This document shows, one piece after another, positions 20,646 through 27,268 of a stretch of 57,088 nucleotides of DNA. The notes below the pieces were generated by a model. That model made no database searches, was not told the origin of the DNA, and saw nothing but the letters and a program-made list of their open reading frames with translations. The stretch covers positions 1 through 57,088 of the forward strand of contig NZ_VLKZ01000014.1 in the NCBI RefSeq assembly GCF_007830185.1, given 5' to 3'. Position 1 is the stretch's first letter. Every line of letters starts with the position of its first letter. Source of the stretch: Halalkalibacter nanhaiisediminis. GTDB lineage: Bacteria; Bacillota; Bacilli; Bacillales; Bacillaceae_D. The position numbers and the translations under genes were made by a program.

Positions 20646-20712
20646 ATTATAAGCAGAAACCACTCTCAATTTTTGTCAAAATGACAACAAGATCCAGATA
20701 AACCTTTCGACT
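20646..20712 (-). promoter_or_regulatory. Spo0A-type SigA promoter of spoIIE with two 0A boxes
   Basis: TTGACA (20674..20679) and TATAAT (20646..20651) are perfect but separated by 22 bp, the abnormal spacing typical of SigA promoters that need Spo0A~P, such as spoIIG and spoIIE of B. subtilis. One 0A-like box (TGTCAAA, plus strand, 20674..20680) overlaps the -35. A second, AGTCGAA on the minus strand, is at 20706..20712. Each matches TGTCGAA at 6 of 7 positions. Confidence 0.85.
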
Positions 20713-20843
20713 TGTTTCGGCTTCAATATGTAGTGGTAGCTATAGAGCGCAGAAGCAGTCTGCGGAGCGGCTCCTTTTATGAAAGATAATTGCATAGTGT
20801 GCGGAAAAGTAAGGACAAAAAAACGTTTTATTTTAAATAAACG

Positions 20844-20879
20844 AAAAAAACCTACATTCAATTTCATTGAATGTAGGTT
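20844..20879 (-). terminator. Rho-independent terminator of the tRNA-Met gene
   Basis: Minus-strand 14-bp perfect stem (arms 20849..20862 and 20866..20879, 3-nt loop) followed by a run of T, 13 nt past the tRNA CCA end. Confidence 0.93.
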
Positions 20880-20892
20880 AGTATGTAAGTAT

Positions 20893-20969
20893 TGGTAGCG
20901 GCGGAGGGAGTCGAACCCACGACCTCACGGGTATGAACCGTACGCTCTAGCCAGCTGAGCTACACCGCC
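20893..20969 (-). tRNA. trnM: tRNA-Met (anticodon CAT)
   Basis: A 77-nt tRNA read on the minus strand. The acceptor stem is GGCGGTG paired with CGCCGCT (one G-T), the D-loop is AGCTCAGCTGGCTAGAGC, and the anticodon loop TTCATAC holds CAT. The T-arm is TGGGTTCGACTCC, and CCA is encoded. The pattern matches the elongator tRNA-Met at the same place, before spoIIE, in B. subtilis. The paired tRNA-Glu found there is not present. Confidence 0.95.
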
Positions 20970-20990
20970 ACATCATATGCGACAAATATT

Positions 20991-21019
20991 ATAATACTCA
21001 TATTTCAACAATTAGTCAA
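20991..21019 (-). promoter_or_regulatory. Predicted SigA promoter of tRNA-Met
   Basis: TTGACT (21014..21019), 17-bp spacer, TATTAT (20991..20996), about 15 bp before the expected start of the tRNA transcript. Confidence 0.8.
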
Positions 21020-21035
21020 GAGTATATCAGAAAAA

Positions 21036-21070
21036 TAATAAAAGAGGTAAGTGAGGGCACTTACCTCTTT
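21036..21070 (-). terminator. Rho-independent terminator after yabR
   Basis: A 13-bp perfect stem (arms 21041..21053 and 21058..21070, 4-nt loop) followed on the minus strand by TATTATTTTTC. It closes the yabP-yabQ-divIC-yabR unit. Confidence 0.9.
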
Positions 21071-21099
21071 CTCATTTATTCTCCAAAGGGAGCAGCAAG

Positions 21100-21597
21100 C
21101 TATCCTCGACGGGCGCCACGACCCCCACGCTTAGATTCTGTTTGTCGTTTCAAGGTAGAAATACGTTCTTCACTGTCCTTTAGAAAACGGCTCATCTTGT
21201 CTTCAAAAGAGACAGTCGGTCTTGCTTGATTTGGTCTTGGTCCCCGACCTCCACCTTGTGGGCGATTAGGACGTTGCGAGTTAAACGGGCGACTAGGGCG
21301 ACCAGATCCTTCAGGACGACTAGGACGCGCTGGACGTTCAGGGCGATCCGGACGATCTGGACGATCTTGTGCCTTACGAATCGATAATCCAATCTTACCA
21401 TCCTGTTCTACATTGACGACCTTAACAAGAACCTCGTCTCCAACCTTCAAAACTTCATTAATATCCTTAACATAATTGTCAGCTACTTCGCTGATGTGTA
21501 CAAGGCCAGTAGAACCACCCGGCAGCTCCACAAACGCACCGAAATGAGTAATTCCTGTAACCTTACCCTGTAACTTGCTGCCTACTTCGATTGACAT
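21100..21597 (-). CDS. yabR: S1-domain RNA-binding protein YabR with Arg/Pro-rich tail
   Basis: Residues 1-75 form an S1 RNA-binding domain resembling polynucleotide phosphorylase S1 and general stress protein 13: VGSKLQGKVTGITHFGAFVEL, GLVHISEVADNYVKD, VLVKVVNVEQDGKIGLSIR. Residues about 78-140 are a low-complexity tail of RP dipeptide repeats (DRPDRPDRPERPARPSRP and similar), then GGRGPRP. At 165 residues it is clearly longer than the ~128 I recall for B. subtilis YabR, mainly through the repeats. Its function is not established. It is the last gene of the yabP-divIC unit. Confidence 0.9.
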   Translation of the reverse strand: MSIEVGSKLQGKVTGITHFGAFVELPGGSTGLVHISEVADNYVKDINEVLKVGDEVLVKVVNVEQDGKIGLSIRKAQDRPDRPDRPERPARPSRPEGSGRPSRPFNSQRPNRPQGGGRGPRPNQARPTVSFEDKMSRFLKDSEERISTLKRQTESKRGGRGARRG

Positions 21598-21670
21598 GAA
21601 AAAATAGATCCTCCTTAAGAAATCTGAAAATGTTCATTTTTTATATTATACCTAAATGGGAAAAAACGTG

Positions 21671-22051
21671 TCAATCTGATGATGATTCAGGTAATTTAAA
21701 CAATGTCTCGCCTGGTTTTGAAAGATAGTAATCACGCCTTGCAATTTCAGCAATATAATCAAGATCATTATAATTCTTTATATCCTGATGCAAGCGTTGT
21801 TCCTCCATTTTCAGCTGGCGTAACTGCTCATCAAGCACAAGTTTTTCTTCTCGCTTAGCTTCAAGCGCTCCTGCTTGGGAATAAATTGTCACCAAACCAA
21901 TGCACCCTAGAGTAAAAGCAATAATAGCTAAAGCACTTAAGCGTCTTATTAATCCTCTACGCTTTTTTGCTTGAATTTCAAGCTCTTGTTCTCGCTGTTT
22001 AATGTAGGTTTTATCCATTTCTCGTACTCTAGATGAACGATTTGTGATCAT
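21671..22051 (-). CDS. divIC: Cell-division protein DivIC (FtsB-like)
   Basis: Bitopic septum protein of the FtsL-DivIB-DivIC complex. The 126 residues comprise a basic cytoplasmic N-terminus, one membrane helix (about 38-58, LSALAIIAFTLGCIGLVTIYS), an extracytoplasmic coiled coil (KREEKLVLDEQLRQLKMEEQRL) and the family motif DYIAEIARRDYYLSKPGE. GGGGTGA precedes the ATG. It sits between yabQ and yabR as in B. subtilis, so part of its expression may be tied to the sporulation-specific promoter ahead of yabP. Confidence 0.94.
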   Translation of the reverse strand: MITNRSSRVREMDKTYIKQREQELEIQAKKRRGLIRRLSALAIIAFTLGCIGLVTIYSQAGALEAKREEKLVLDEQLRQLKMEEQRLHQDIKNYNDLDYIAEIARRDYYLSKPGETLFKLPESSSD

Positions 22052-22064
22052 TTTATCACCCCGC

Positions 22065-22646
22065 TTATTCTTTTCTTTTCTTCATTGAGCTAATAAAATC
22101 CTTTATTTTTCGTAAAATTGGTTTTATTTTCTCAACTTGCTTATGCAGTCCTGTCCACTTATAAAATAACGAGAATACGAAATAAATTGGTTTTAAGACA
22201 AGACGAATGAAAAACAGTAAGACTGTTAAACATCCTGTCACTACCATCATACATAAGGAATAAAGGAGTTTCAATATGAACTTAATTGGTTTAACAAAGA
22301 ATAAGATAATAAGCTTAACGATGAATCGATACATATGAATAACAAATTGGATGAATCGCTCTAGCAATGTTTGGTAAATCCTACGAAATAACGCCTGATA
22401 AGCTGCGTATCCACATATTAACGCTAAAAAAATATAAAAACGAATGTCTCCATGATTTGATTGTAATAAAACATAAAAAACAACCAATGCCTGTATGAGC
22501 CAAAACATTAGATCATTACAAGCAACAAGGAAGTGAAAGGTTTTTCTTTTCTTTGTGAACCGACTATACGTATCAATAGCGGCTCCAATATAGACCCCCA
22601 TGGCAGCCATTGATAGCATCGTATAAAGTTGAATCGTTAGGCTCAC
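22065..22646 (-). CDS. yabQ: Spore cortex biosynthesis protein YabQ
   Basis: A 193-residue membrane protein required for cortex formation in B. subtilis, where it is made in the mother cell. The opening LTIQLYTMLSMAAMGVYIGAAIDTY is characteristic. About five membrane helices follow, and the C-terminus is Lys/Arg-rich. Its molecular activity is unknown. It overlaps yabP by 4 nt (coupled translation) and precedes divIC by 13 bp. Confidence 0.93.
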   Translation of the reverse strand: MSLTIQLYTMLSMAAMGVYIGAAIDTYSRFTKKRKTFHFLVACNDLMFWLIQALVVFYVLLQSNHGDIRFYIFLALICGYAAYQALFRRIYQTLLERFIQFVIHMYRFIVKLIILFFVKPIKFILKLLYSLCMMVVTGCLTVLLFFIRLVLKPIYFVFSLFYKWTGLHKQVEKIKPILRKIKDFISSMKKRKE

Positions 22647-22954
22647 TTGAATAACTTCCCAAAGAAGCCTTTGGATTTATCTTGCTGACCCTGTTCTAAA
22701 TAAACAAGATCAAAAACCTTTCCCTCGATAGAGACGATTCCTTGCTCAACATTCAAATTTTTCATATGCAAATTTTGACCACGAACAGATAGAAAACCCA
22801 TTACTGTCTCTAGAAGAAATTCTTCATTATCAAAGCTTTCAACTTGTTTCACACCTGTAATATCAAGTTGTCTTCGCCCTTTTAACGTTATATCATGATC
22901 GTTATTTTTTCTCTCTCGTCCCATTGGTGTACCAAATTCAAATGGCTGGTCCAT
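22643..22954 (-). CDS. yabP: Spore coat/cortex morphogenesis protein YabP
   Basis: A 103-residue YabP/YqfC-family protein, recognised by HDITLKGRRQLDITGVKQVESFDNEEF in two parts and the repeated beta-rich pattern FLSVRGQNLHMKNLNVEQGIVSIEGKV. It is needed for sporulation in B. subtilis (SigE regulon), with an unknown biochemical role. It is the first gene of the yabP-yabQ-divIC-yabR unit. AAGGAGGAGGGATT lies before the ATG. Confidence 0.93.
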   Translation of the reverse strand: MDQPFEFGTPMGRERKNNDHDITLKGRRQLDITGVKQVESFDNEEFLLETVMGFLSVRGQNLHMKNLNVEQGIVSIEGKVFDLVYLEQGQQDKSKGFFGKLFK

Positions 22955-22985
22955 TCATAATCCCTCCTCCTTATGCTCTCATAGC

Positions 22986-23013
22986 AGTGTATGAAAGGAG
23001 GAAAAAAAATAGA
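22986..23013 (-). promoter_or_regulatory. Predicted SigE promoter for yabP
   Basis: The minus strand has -10 CATACACT (22986..22993), a full match to the SigE pattern CATACANT, with a poorer -35 TCTATTT (23007..23013) 13 bp upstream. The -35 overlaps the T-run of the rqcP terminator. Confidence 0.6.
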
Positions 23014-23049
23014 ACAAGCCCTACATCTAGATAGACTCGTTCTATTTTT
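23002..23049 (-). terminator. Rho-independent terminator after rqcP
   Basis: An 11-bp stem (arms 23008..23018 and 23036..23046, one G-U) followed on the minus strand by eight T. It separates the vegetative rqcP unit from the sporulation-specific yabP unit. Confidence 0.88.
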
Positions 23050-23054
23050 GGATT

Positions 23055-23312
23055 TTACGAAACTGGATCCTCGCTCACAATTGTATACATTGAACTCGCT
23101 TCATCTTTTCGAACAATTTCACGGATGTCATCAATTCGAACCGTTACTAATTTTTGCCCAAAACGAATCACAAGTTCATCACCTGCCTTCACAGTCGAAC
23201 CTGCTTTAGCAACTTGTCCATTAATGGCAATGCGTCCTTGATCACATACTTCCTTAGCCAATGTACGTCTTTTAATCAATCGTGATACTTTCAAAAATTT
23301 ATCTAAACGCAT
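23055..23312 (-). CDS. rqcP: RqcP, S4-domain ribosome quality-control factor
   Basis: An 85-residue S4/Hsp15-like RNA-binding protein (yabO in B. subtilis): MRLDKFLKVSRLIKRRTLAKEVCDQGR, then INGQVAKAGSTVKAGDELVI. RqcP works with RqcH on stalled 50S subunits to add C-terminal alanine tails. The TTG one codon upstream is possible, but the ATG at 23312 has GGGGG 8 nt before it. It is the last gene of the yabM-yabN-rqcP group and ends at a strong terminator. Confidence 0.94.
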   Translation of the reverse strand: MRLDKFLKVSRLIKRRTLAKEVCDQGRIAINGQVAKAGSTVKAGDELVIRFGQKLVTVRIDDIREIVRKDEASSMYTIVSEDPVS

Positions 23313-23324
23313 CAATCATTCCCC

Positions 23325-24785
23325 CTATTGTTCTAATTGCTTTGCTTGCTCCCATTTTTGATCAAGCTCACTCAGAGTCATCTCTGTTAAAATTTTACCC
23401 TCTTGTCTTGATGTTTCCTCAATATAGCGGAAACGTCTCATAAATTTTCGATTCGTACTAAGCAACGCATCTTCAGCATCGATTTTATAATAACGGGCAA
23501 GATTAACAAGTACAAATAAAATGTCTCCGAACTCCTTGTGCATGTTTTCTTCACTGTTCACCTTCACTTCAAGCATGAACTCGCCAATTTCCTCTTGAAG
23601 CTTCATCCATATCGGAGCTGCATCTTCCCAGTCAAACCCGACCTTCGCTGCTTTTTTCTGCAATTTGGTCGCTTCCAACAGAGCAGGAAGCCCTTTAGGT
23701 ATCGTTGCAAGTACGGAATCATCATCGGTGTTGCCCTTTTCTTGCTTCTTAATGTCATCCCAATTTGTGACGACCTCGTCAGCATCATTAACTGTTAGTT
23801 CGCCAAAGACATGTGGATGACGACGAATCATTTTTCCTGTGACTCCCTCGATCACATCGCGGACTGAGAAAAAGCCTTCATCTTCTCCAATCTGCGCATG
23901 AAGCATCACTTGAAGTAGAATATCGCCTAGTTCCTCAATCAAATGCTCATCATCTTCTTCATCAATAGCCTCTAACACTTCATATGCTTCTTCCAATAAG
24001 TACTTCTTTAATGATTGATGGGTTTGCTTTTGATCCCACGGACAACCACCTGGTCCTCTAAGCGTTGCAATGACTTCGCGAAGCTTCGCAAATTCACCAT
24101 ATAAAAGCTCTTCTTCCTGCACAGGCGGCACATACACAGCTGTTAAATTATTTAAAGTTGTTACTCGGTCCAACTCAAAAAGAGGAACACGTGTCAGTTG
24201 TTCTTCCTTAGAACCGACAGCTGTTGCAATTGTCACCTCATAATCATCAGGGAGACGCTCCATTAATGTCAACTTTACGTCTGAAGCGATCATCGCATCA
24301 TAAACTTGAACAATAATGATATGCTGGTTCAACGTTAGATCATCTCGCCTTAGAGCTGTCCCATCAACAATTTGACATCCTTCAATCGGATCAATGCGAA
24401 GCGATGTATACATAGCATCTAAAAAGCTTTGTCCGCCTAAAAAGACAAGCTCTAACTCTTTTTGCTCTGACCTACTTAACAACAGCTGGATCGTTCGCTC
24501 GGCTACTAATGGATGCCCTGGTACCGCATAAGTAATTGCCTCACCTTCAGCTTTGTCGACCAATATTTGCACGATTTCATTATAAACAGATTCAAAATCG
24601 TCATGCTGTTCATAAACTTCATCAAACGACTCGAAGTTTACACCTTCATTTATCAGCTCAGAAACCGCAGGATGGTCATTTGTACGGACATAGACCTTAT
24701 TTTGTTCCTTAAGATGACGGTAGACACCTAATGGCATCTGCTCTAAGTCACCAGCACCTAATCCAATAATTGTTATTTTTTTCAT
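23325..24785 (-). CDS. yabN: Tetrapyrrole-methylase-like/MazG fusion YabN
   Basis: A 486-residue two-domain protein. Residues about 1-225 form a SAM-dependent tetrapyrrole-methylase fold (ITIIGLGAGDLEQMPLGVY, YAVPGHPLVAERT). Residues about 230-486 are a MazG nucleoside triphosphate pyrophosphohydrolase with the helical EEAYEVLEAI and EELGDILLQVMLHAQ metal-binding motifs. The MazG half probably removes noncanonical NTPs; the methylase substrate is unknown. The GTG two codons upstream is too near the AAGGAG. The gene overlaps yabM slightly in the open frame. Confidence 0.93.
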   Translation of the reverse strand: MKKITIIGLGAGDLEQMPLGVYRHLKEQNKVYVRTNDHPAVSELINEGVNFESFDEVYEQHDDFESVYNEIVQILVDKAEGEAITYAVPGHPLVAERTIQLLLSRSEQKELELVFLGGQSFLDAMYTSLRIDPIEGCQIVDGTALRRDDLTLNQHIIIVQVYDAMIASDVKLTLMERLPDDYEVTIATAVGSKEEQLTRVPLFELDRVTTLNNLTAVYVPPVQEEELLYGEFAKLREVIATLRGPGGCPWDQKQTHQSLKKYLLEEAYEVLEAIDEEDDEHLIEELGDILLQVMLHAQIGEDEGFFSVRDVIEGVTGKMIRRHPHVFGELTVNDADEVVTNWDDIKKQEKGNTDDDSVLATIPKGLPALLEATKLQKKAAKVGFDWEDAAPIWMKLQEEIGEFMLEVKVNSEENMHKEFGDILFVLVNLARYYKIDAEDALLSTNRKFMRRFRYIEETSRQEGKILTEMTLSELDQKWEQAKQLEQ

Positions 24786-24787
24786 GG

Positions 24788-26425
24788 TCACCCTCTCCTT
24801 TTCAACATCATTCTAATCTTTTTCACCTTTGGAATCGTCTCCCACTCGTCTTCTGTAAAAATAGGCCAGGTAAATAAGCAAGCTACCACGCTTAACGCTC
24901 CAATACCGACAGACGTTAAGGCAACAATTGTCTCGATTCCTCTACTTGACTCATTGACGATATTGACAAACCCCGTTTTCCACAACCATGTAACAACACC
25001 CATTACAGTTAACAATCCACTTATTATAAAATATGTTTTAATTGGTCCAAAAAACAGCAACTGTCTACGTTGCATCACCATAAAAAGATAAAGGACCATA
25101 ACACAAAGTGCCACTACTGTTGACCACGAGGCCCCAATTGTTCCGTAGAGAGGGATAAAGAGGAGATTTCCTAATCCTTTTATGAAAGAACCAAACACAA
25201 CAGCTCGTGCTGGATATTGCGCTAATTGATACCCTTGTAAAATGGCTGCTTGTGTCACAAAAAAAGAACTAAAGACGATCGCCAGCGCCATAATTCTAAG
25301 CACATCAGAACCAACTGTATTAGTAAATAACATATAATTGGTCGGTTCAATAATCACCATTAACCCAACCGTTGCTGCTCCCCCGACAACAAGTGTTAAT
25401 CGGTATGAAAGGTGCTGATAATACTTTGCTTCCACCAAATTGTTCTCTGTCACCGCTTTTGTGAGCATCGGGACAAGTGCCAATGAAAGTGTTGTTGTTA
25501 ACACTGTACCAAGTTGCAACAACGGCTGACCGCGATCATATACGCCTTTTGCAACAAATGCCTCTACTGCACCTAATCCTTGCCATTGCAAGAGACGAAT
25601 AACTGAAAAAGCATCAAGTAATTGAAACAAAACAAACACAAGAGCACTTAGACAAATAAAGCCACTTTGTTTAAAAAGCCCAATGTTTTGTTTTAACATT
25701 GTTACATTGAGTTGGTTTGGCCTAATGAGTTGCTTTACCCAGGCCCCCTTAGTCATTATGAGTAACACACCAACTCCAGCGATCCCACCGAAAATCGAGC
25801 CATACGCTGCACCCGCACCGATTTGATAGGCATCAAAGCCCGATTTGATAAAAAAATATGTAAATCCTAAAATCAATGCGACGCGCACTAATTGTTCGAA
25901 TACATGTGAAACCGCTGTTGGTACTAACTCACCATTGCCTTGATGAAAGCCCCTGCCAACGCTTAAAAACGGTAATAAAAATAATATATAACTCATTGCC
26001 CGAATAGGATCAGCTAATTGCTGGTCTCCCATAACTGATGCAATGACATCTGCTAATATGTATATTAAGCTCCATGTAATGGCAACAAAGATAAGCAAGC
26101 TATAGAAAAGCAGGCTCGTTATTTGCTTCGCCTCGAAGTCTTTACCAGCTGAGAGTAACTCCGCTCGGTATTTTGAGAGGACAACTGGAAAGCCATACAT
26201 CGCAAGTATCATCACAATCCCGTAAAGCGGATAAATTTGTTGATACACATAAAACCCCATGTCACCTGACATATTTTGATATGGAATACGGTAAACTGCA
26301 CTAAGGATTTTTGCAAATAGGGCAGCAATAGATAAAATCAAGACTCCTTGCCAAACTGGCATAGCCTTATTCGTTCGAACTTGCACGATTTGTTCGCCTC
26401 GCTTTTCTTTGCCTTTCCCTATCAT
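24788..26425 (-). CDS. yabM: MOP-superfamily flippase YabM (SpoVB/MurJ-like)
   Basis: About 545 residues with around fourteen membrane helices; polysaccharide_synt/MATE-like fold with SAVYRIPYQNMSGDMGFYVYQQIYPLY in the first third. YabM and its paralogues SpoVB and YkvU belong to the lipid-II flippase superfamily; the cargo of YabM itself is not settled. The start is uncertain. The frame is open to 26449, an ATG lies at 26425, and a GTG near 26386 is preceded by GCGAGG. The gene heads the group yabM-yabN-rqcP. Confidence 0.9.
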   Translation of the reverse strand: MIGKGKEKRGEQIVQVRTNKAMPVWQGVLILSIAALFAKILSAVYRIPYQNMSGDMGFYVYQQIYPLYGIVMILAMYGFPVVLSKYRAELLSAGKDFEAKQITSLLFYSLLIFVAITWSLIYILADVIASVMGDQQLADPIRAMSYILFLLPFLSVGRGFHQGNGELVPTAVSHVFEQLVRVALILGFTYFFIKSGFDAYQIGAGAAYGSIFGGIAGVGVLLIMTKGAWVKQLIRPNQLNVTMLKQNIGLFKQSGFICLSALVFVLFQLLDAFSVIRLLQWQGLGAVEAFVAKGVYDRGQPLLQLGTVLTTTLSLALVPMLTKAVTENNLVEAKYYQHLSYRLTLVVGGAATVGLMVIIEPTNYMLFTNTVGSDVLRIMALAIVFSSFFVTQAAILQGYQLAQYPARAVVFGSFIKGLGNLLFIPLYGTIGASWSTVVALCVMVLYLFMVMQRRQLLFFGPIKTYFIISGLLTVMGVVTWLWKTGFVNIVNESSRGIETIVALTSVGIGALSVVACLFTWPIFTEDEWETIPKVKKIRMMLKRRG

Positions 26426-26516
26426 ACGCAATAACTTACCGTACGCCAAGTAAGAGAATATGTGTAGCCAAGTTTCCCTGCCCCTTAGAACGTGAATAGC
26501 ATTAATTAAAGGATCG

Positions 26517-26548
26517 AAAAAACTCGTCTCTCAGAGCGAGCAGACGAG
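26517..26548 (-). terminator. Rho-independent terminator after spoVT
   Basis: Minus-strand stem CTCGTCT/AGACGAG (7 bp, 12-nt loop) followed by TTTTTTC, about 10 nt past the spoVT stop. Confidence 0.88.
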
Positions 26549-26558
26549 CTTCTTGTGG

Positions 26559-27098
26559 TTATGATTCCATTTGACGTGCAAGGAAGCTCGCTGCTGTTTC
26601 TGCGAGTTTCTGTTCCAGTGCTCCAGATAGTTCTTGCTCTTTGCTAAATAAGACAACAGCGCCAATCGGGTCACCATTTGCAATAATAGGCGCAATGACA
26701 AACCCTTTCATTTGATCGATATGATCTCCAACAAGGTTATGTTCACCTGGACTTGTCTCTACTCTTGTTTTTCGTTCATCCATTACTGTTTCGACAATTT
26801 CACCAATGCTTTTATTCGTATATTCTTTCTTTGGAGCGCCAGCAACGGCAATAAATGTATCGCGATCAGCAATTAAAACGTAATGGTTTAAACTGTCATA
26901 CAAGGCTTCTACATATTCCTTAGCAAAATCACCAAGCTCAGAAATGGGTGAGTACTTCTTAAGAATGACTTCACCGTCACGATCGACAAATATCTCAAGT
27001 GGATCTCCTTCACGGATTCTAAGCGTTCTTCTAATTTCTTTTGGGATTACAACACGACCTAAATCATCAATACGGCGTACGATACCTGTAGCTTTCAT
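26559..27098 (-). CDS. spoVT: Stage V sporulation protein T, AbrB-type regulator
   Basis: Forespore transcription factor that tunes SigG-dependent genes. The 179 residues match the known ~178. The N-terminal AbrB-like DNA-binding domain (MKATGIVRRIDDLGRVVIP, then EIRRTLRIREGDPLEIFVD) is followed by a GAF-like C-domain from about residue 55 (HYVLIADRDTFIAVAGAP, GFVIAPIIANGDPIGAVVLFS). The longer GTG start (27113) is less likely, as GTGAGG then forms the ribosome-binding site of the ATG. A SigG-type promoter lies upstream. Confidence 0.96.
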   Translation of the reverse strand: MKATGIVRRIDDLGRVVIPKEIRRTLRIREGDPLEIFVDRDGEVILKKYSPISELGDFAKEYVEALYDSLNHYVLIADRDTFIAVAGAPKKEYTNKSIGEIVETVMDERKTRVETSPGEHNLVGDHIDQMKGFVIAPIIANGDPIGAVVLFSKEQELSGALEQKLAETAASFLARQMES

Positions 27099-27157
27099 GT
27101 TGTCTAGCCTCACTTTCTAATGATGTATTCGCTTGATGGAGTAAGTGGAATTGATTA

Positions 27158-27187
27158 TAGTATCTTTCTTAAAAAAAGAACTATTCA
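27158..27187 (-). promoter_or_regulatory. Predicted SigG promoter for spoVT
   Basis: TGAATA (27182..27187), 17-bp spacer, GATACTA (27158..27164) on the minus strand, close to the SigG pattern TGAATA-N17/18-CATACTA. spoVT is SigG-dependent in B. subtilis. Confidence 0.72.
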
Positions 27188-27268
27188 CCAATGTTTCAAT
27201 TTATTTGAGTGCTAAAACAACCGAATGTTACCATCACTTAGATGCAATCAAGGCATAATCATTTCAAG

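Noticed and set aside
20713-20843. Short inverted repeats (CGCAGA/TCTGCG and GGAGC/GCTCC) between the tRNA terminator and spoIIE promoter
   Set aside because: Stems of five to six base pairs are expected by chance, and no transcript is predicted there.
20676-20867. 63-codon minus-strand frame between tRNA-Met and spoIIE
   Set aside because: Its first codons lie within the tRNA terminator hairpin and its end covers the Spo0A region of the spoIIE promoter. No ribosome-binding site or family match.
21330-21370. Repeated GGACGATC-type units as a possible CRISPR or DNA-binding array
   Set aside because: They are the codons of the Arg-Pro repeats in yabR, with no constant spacers.
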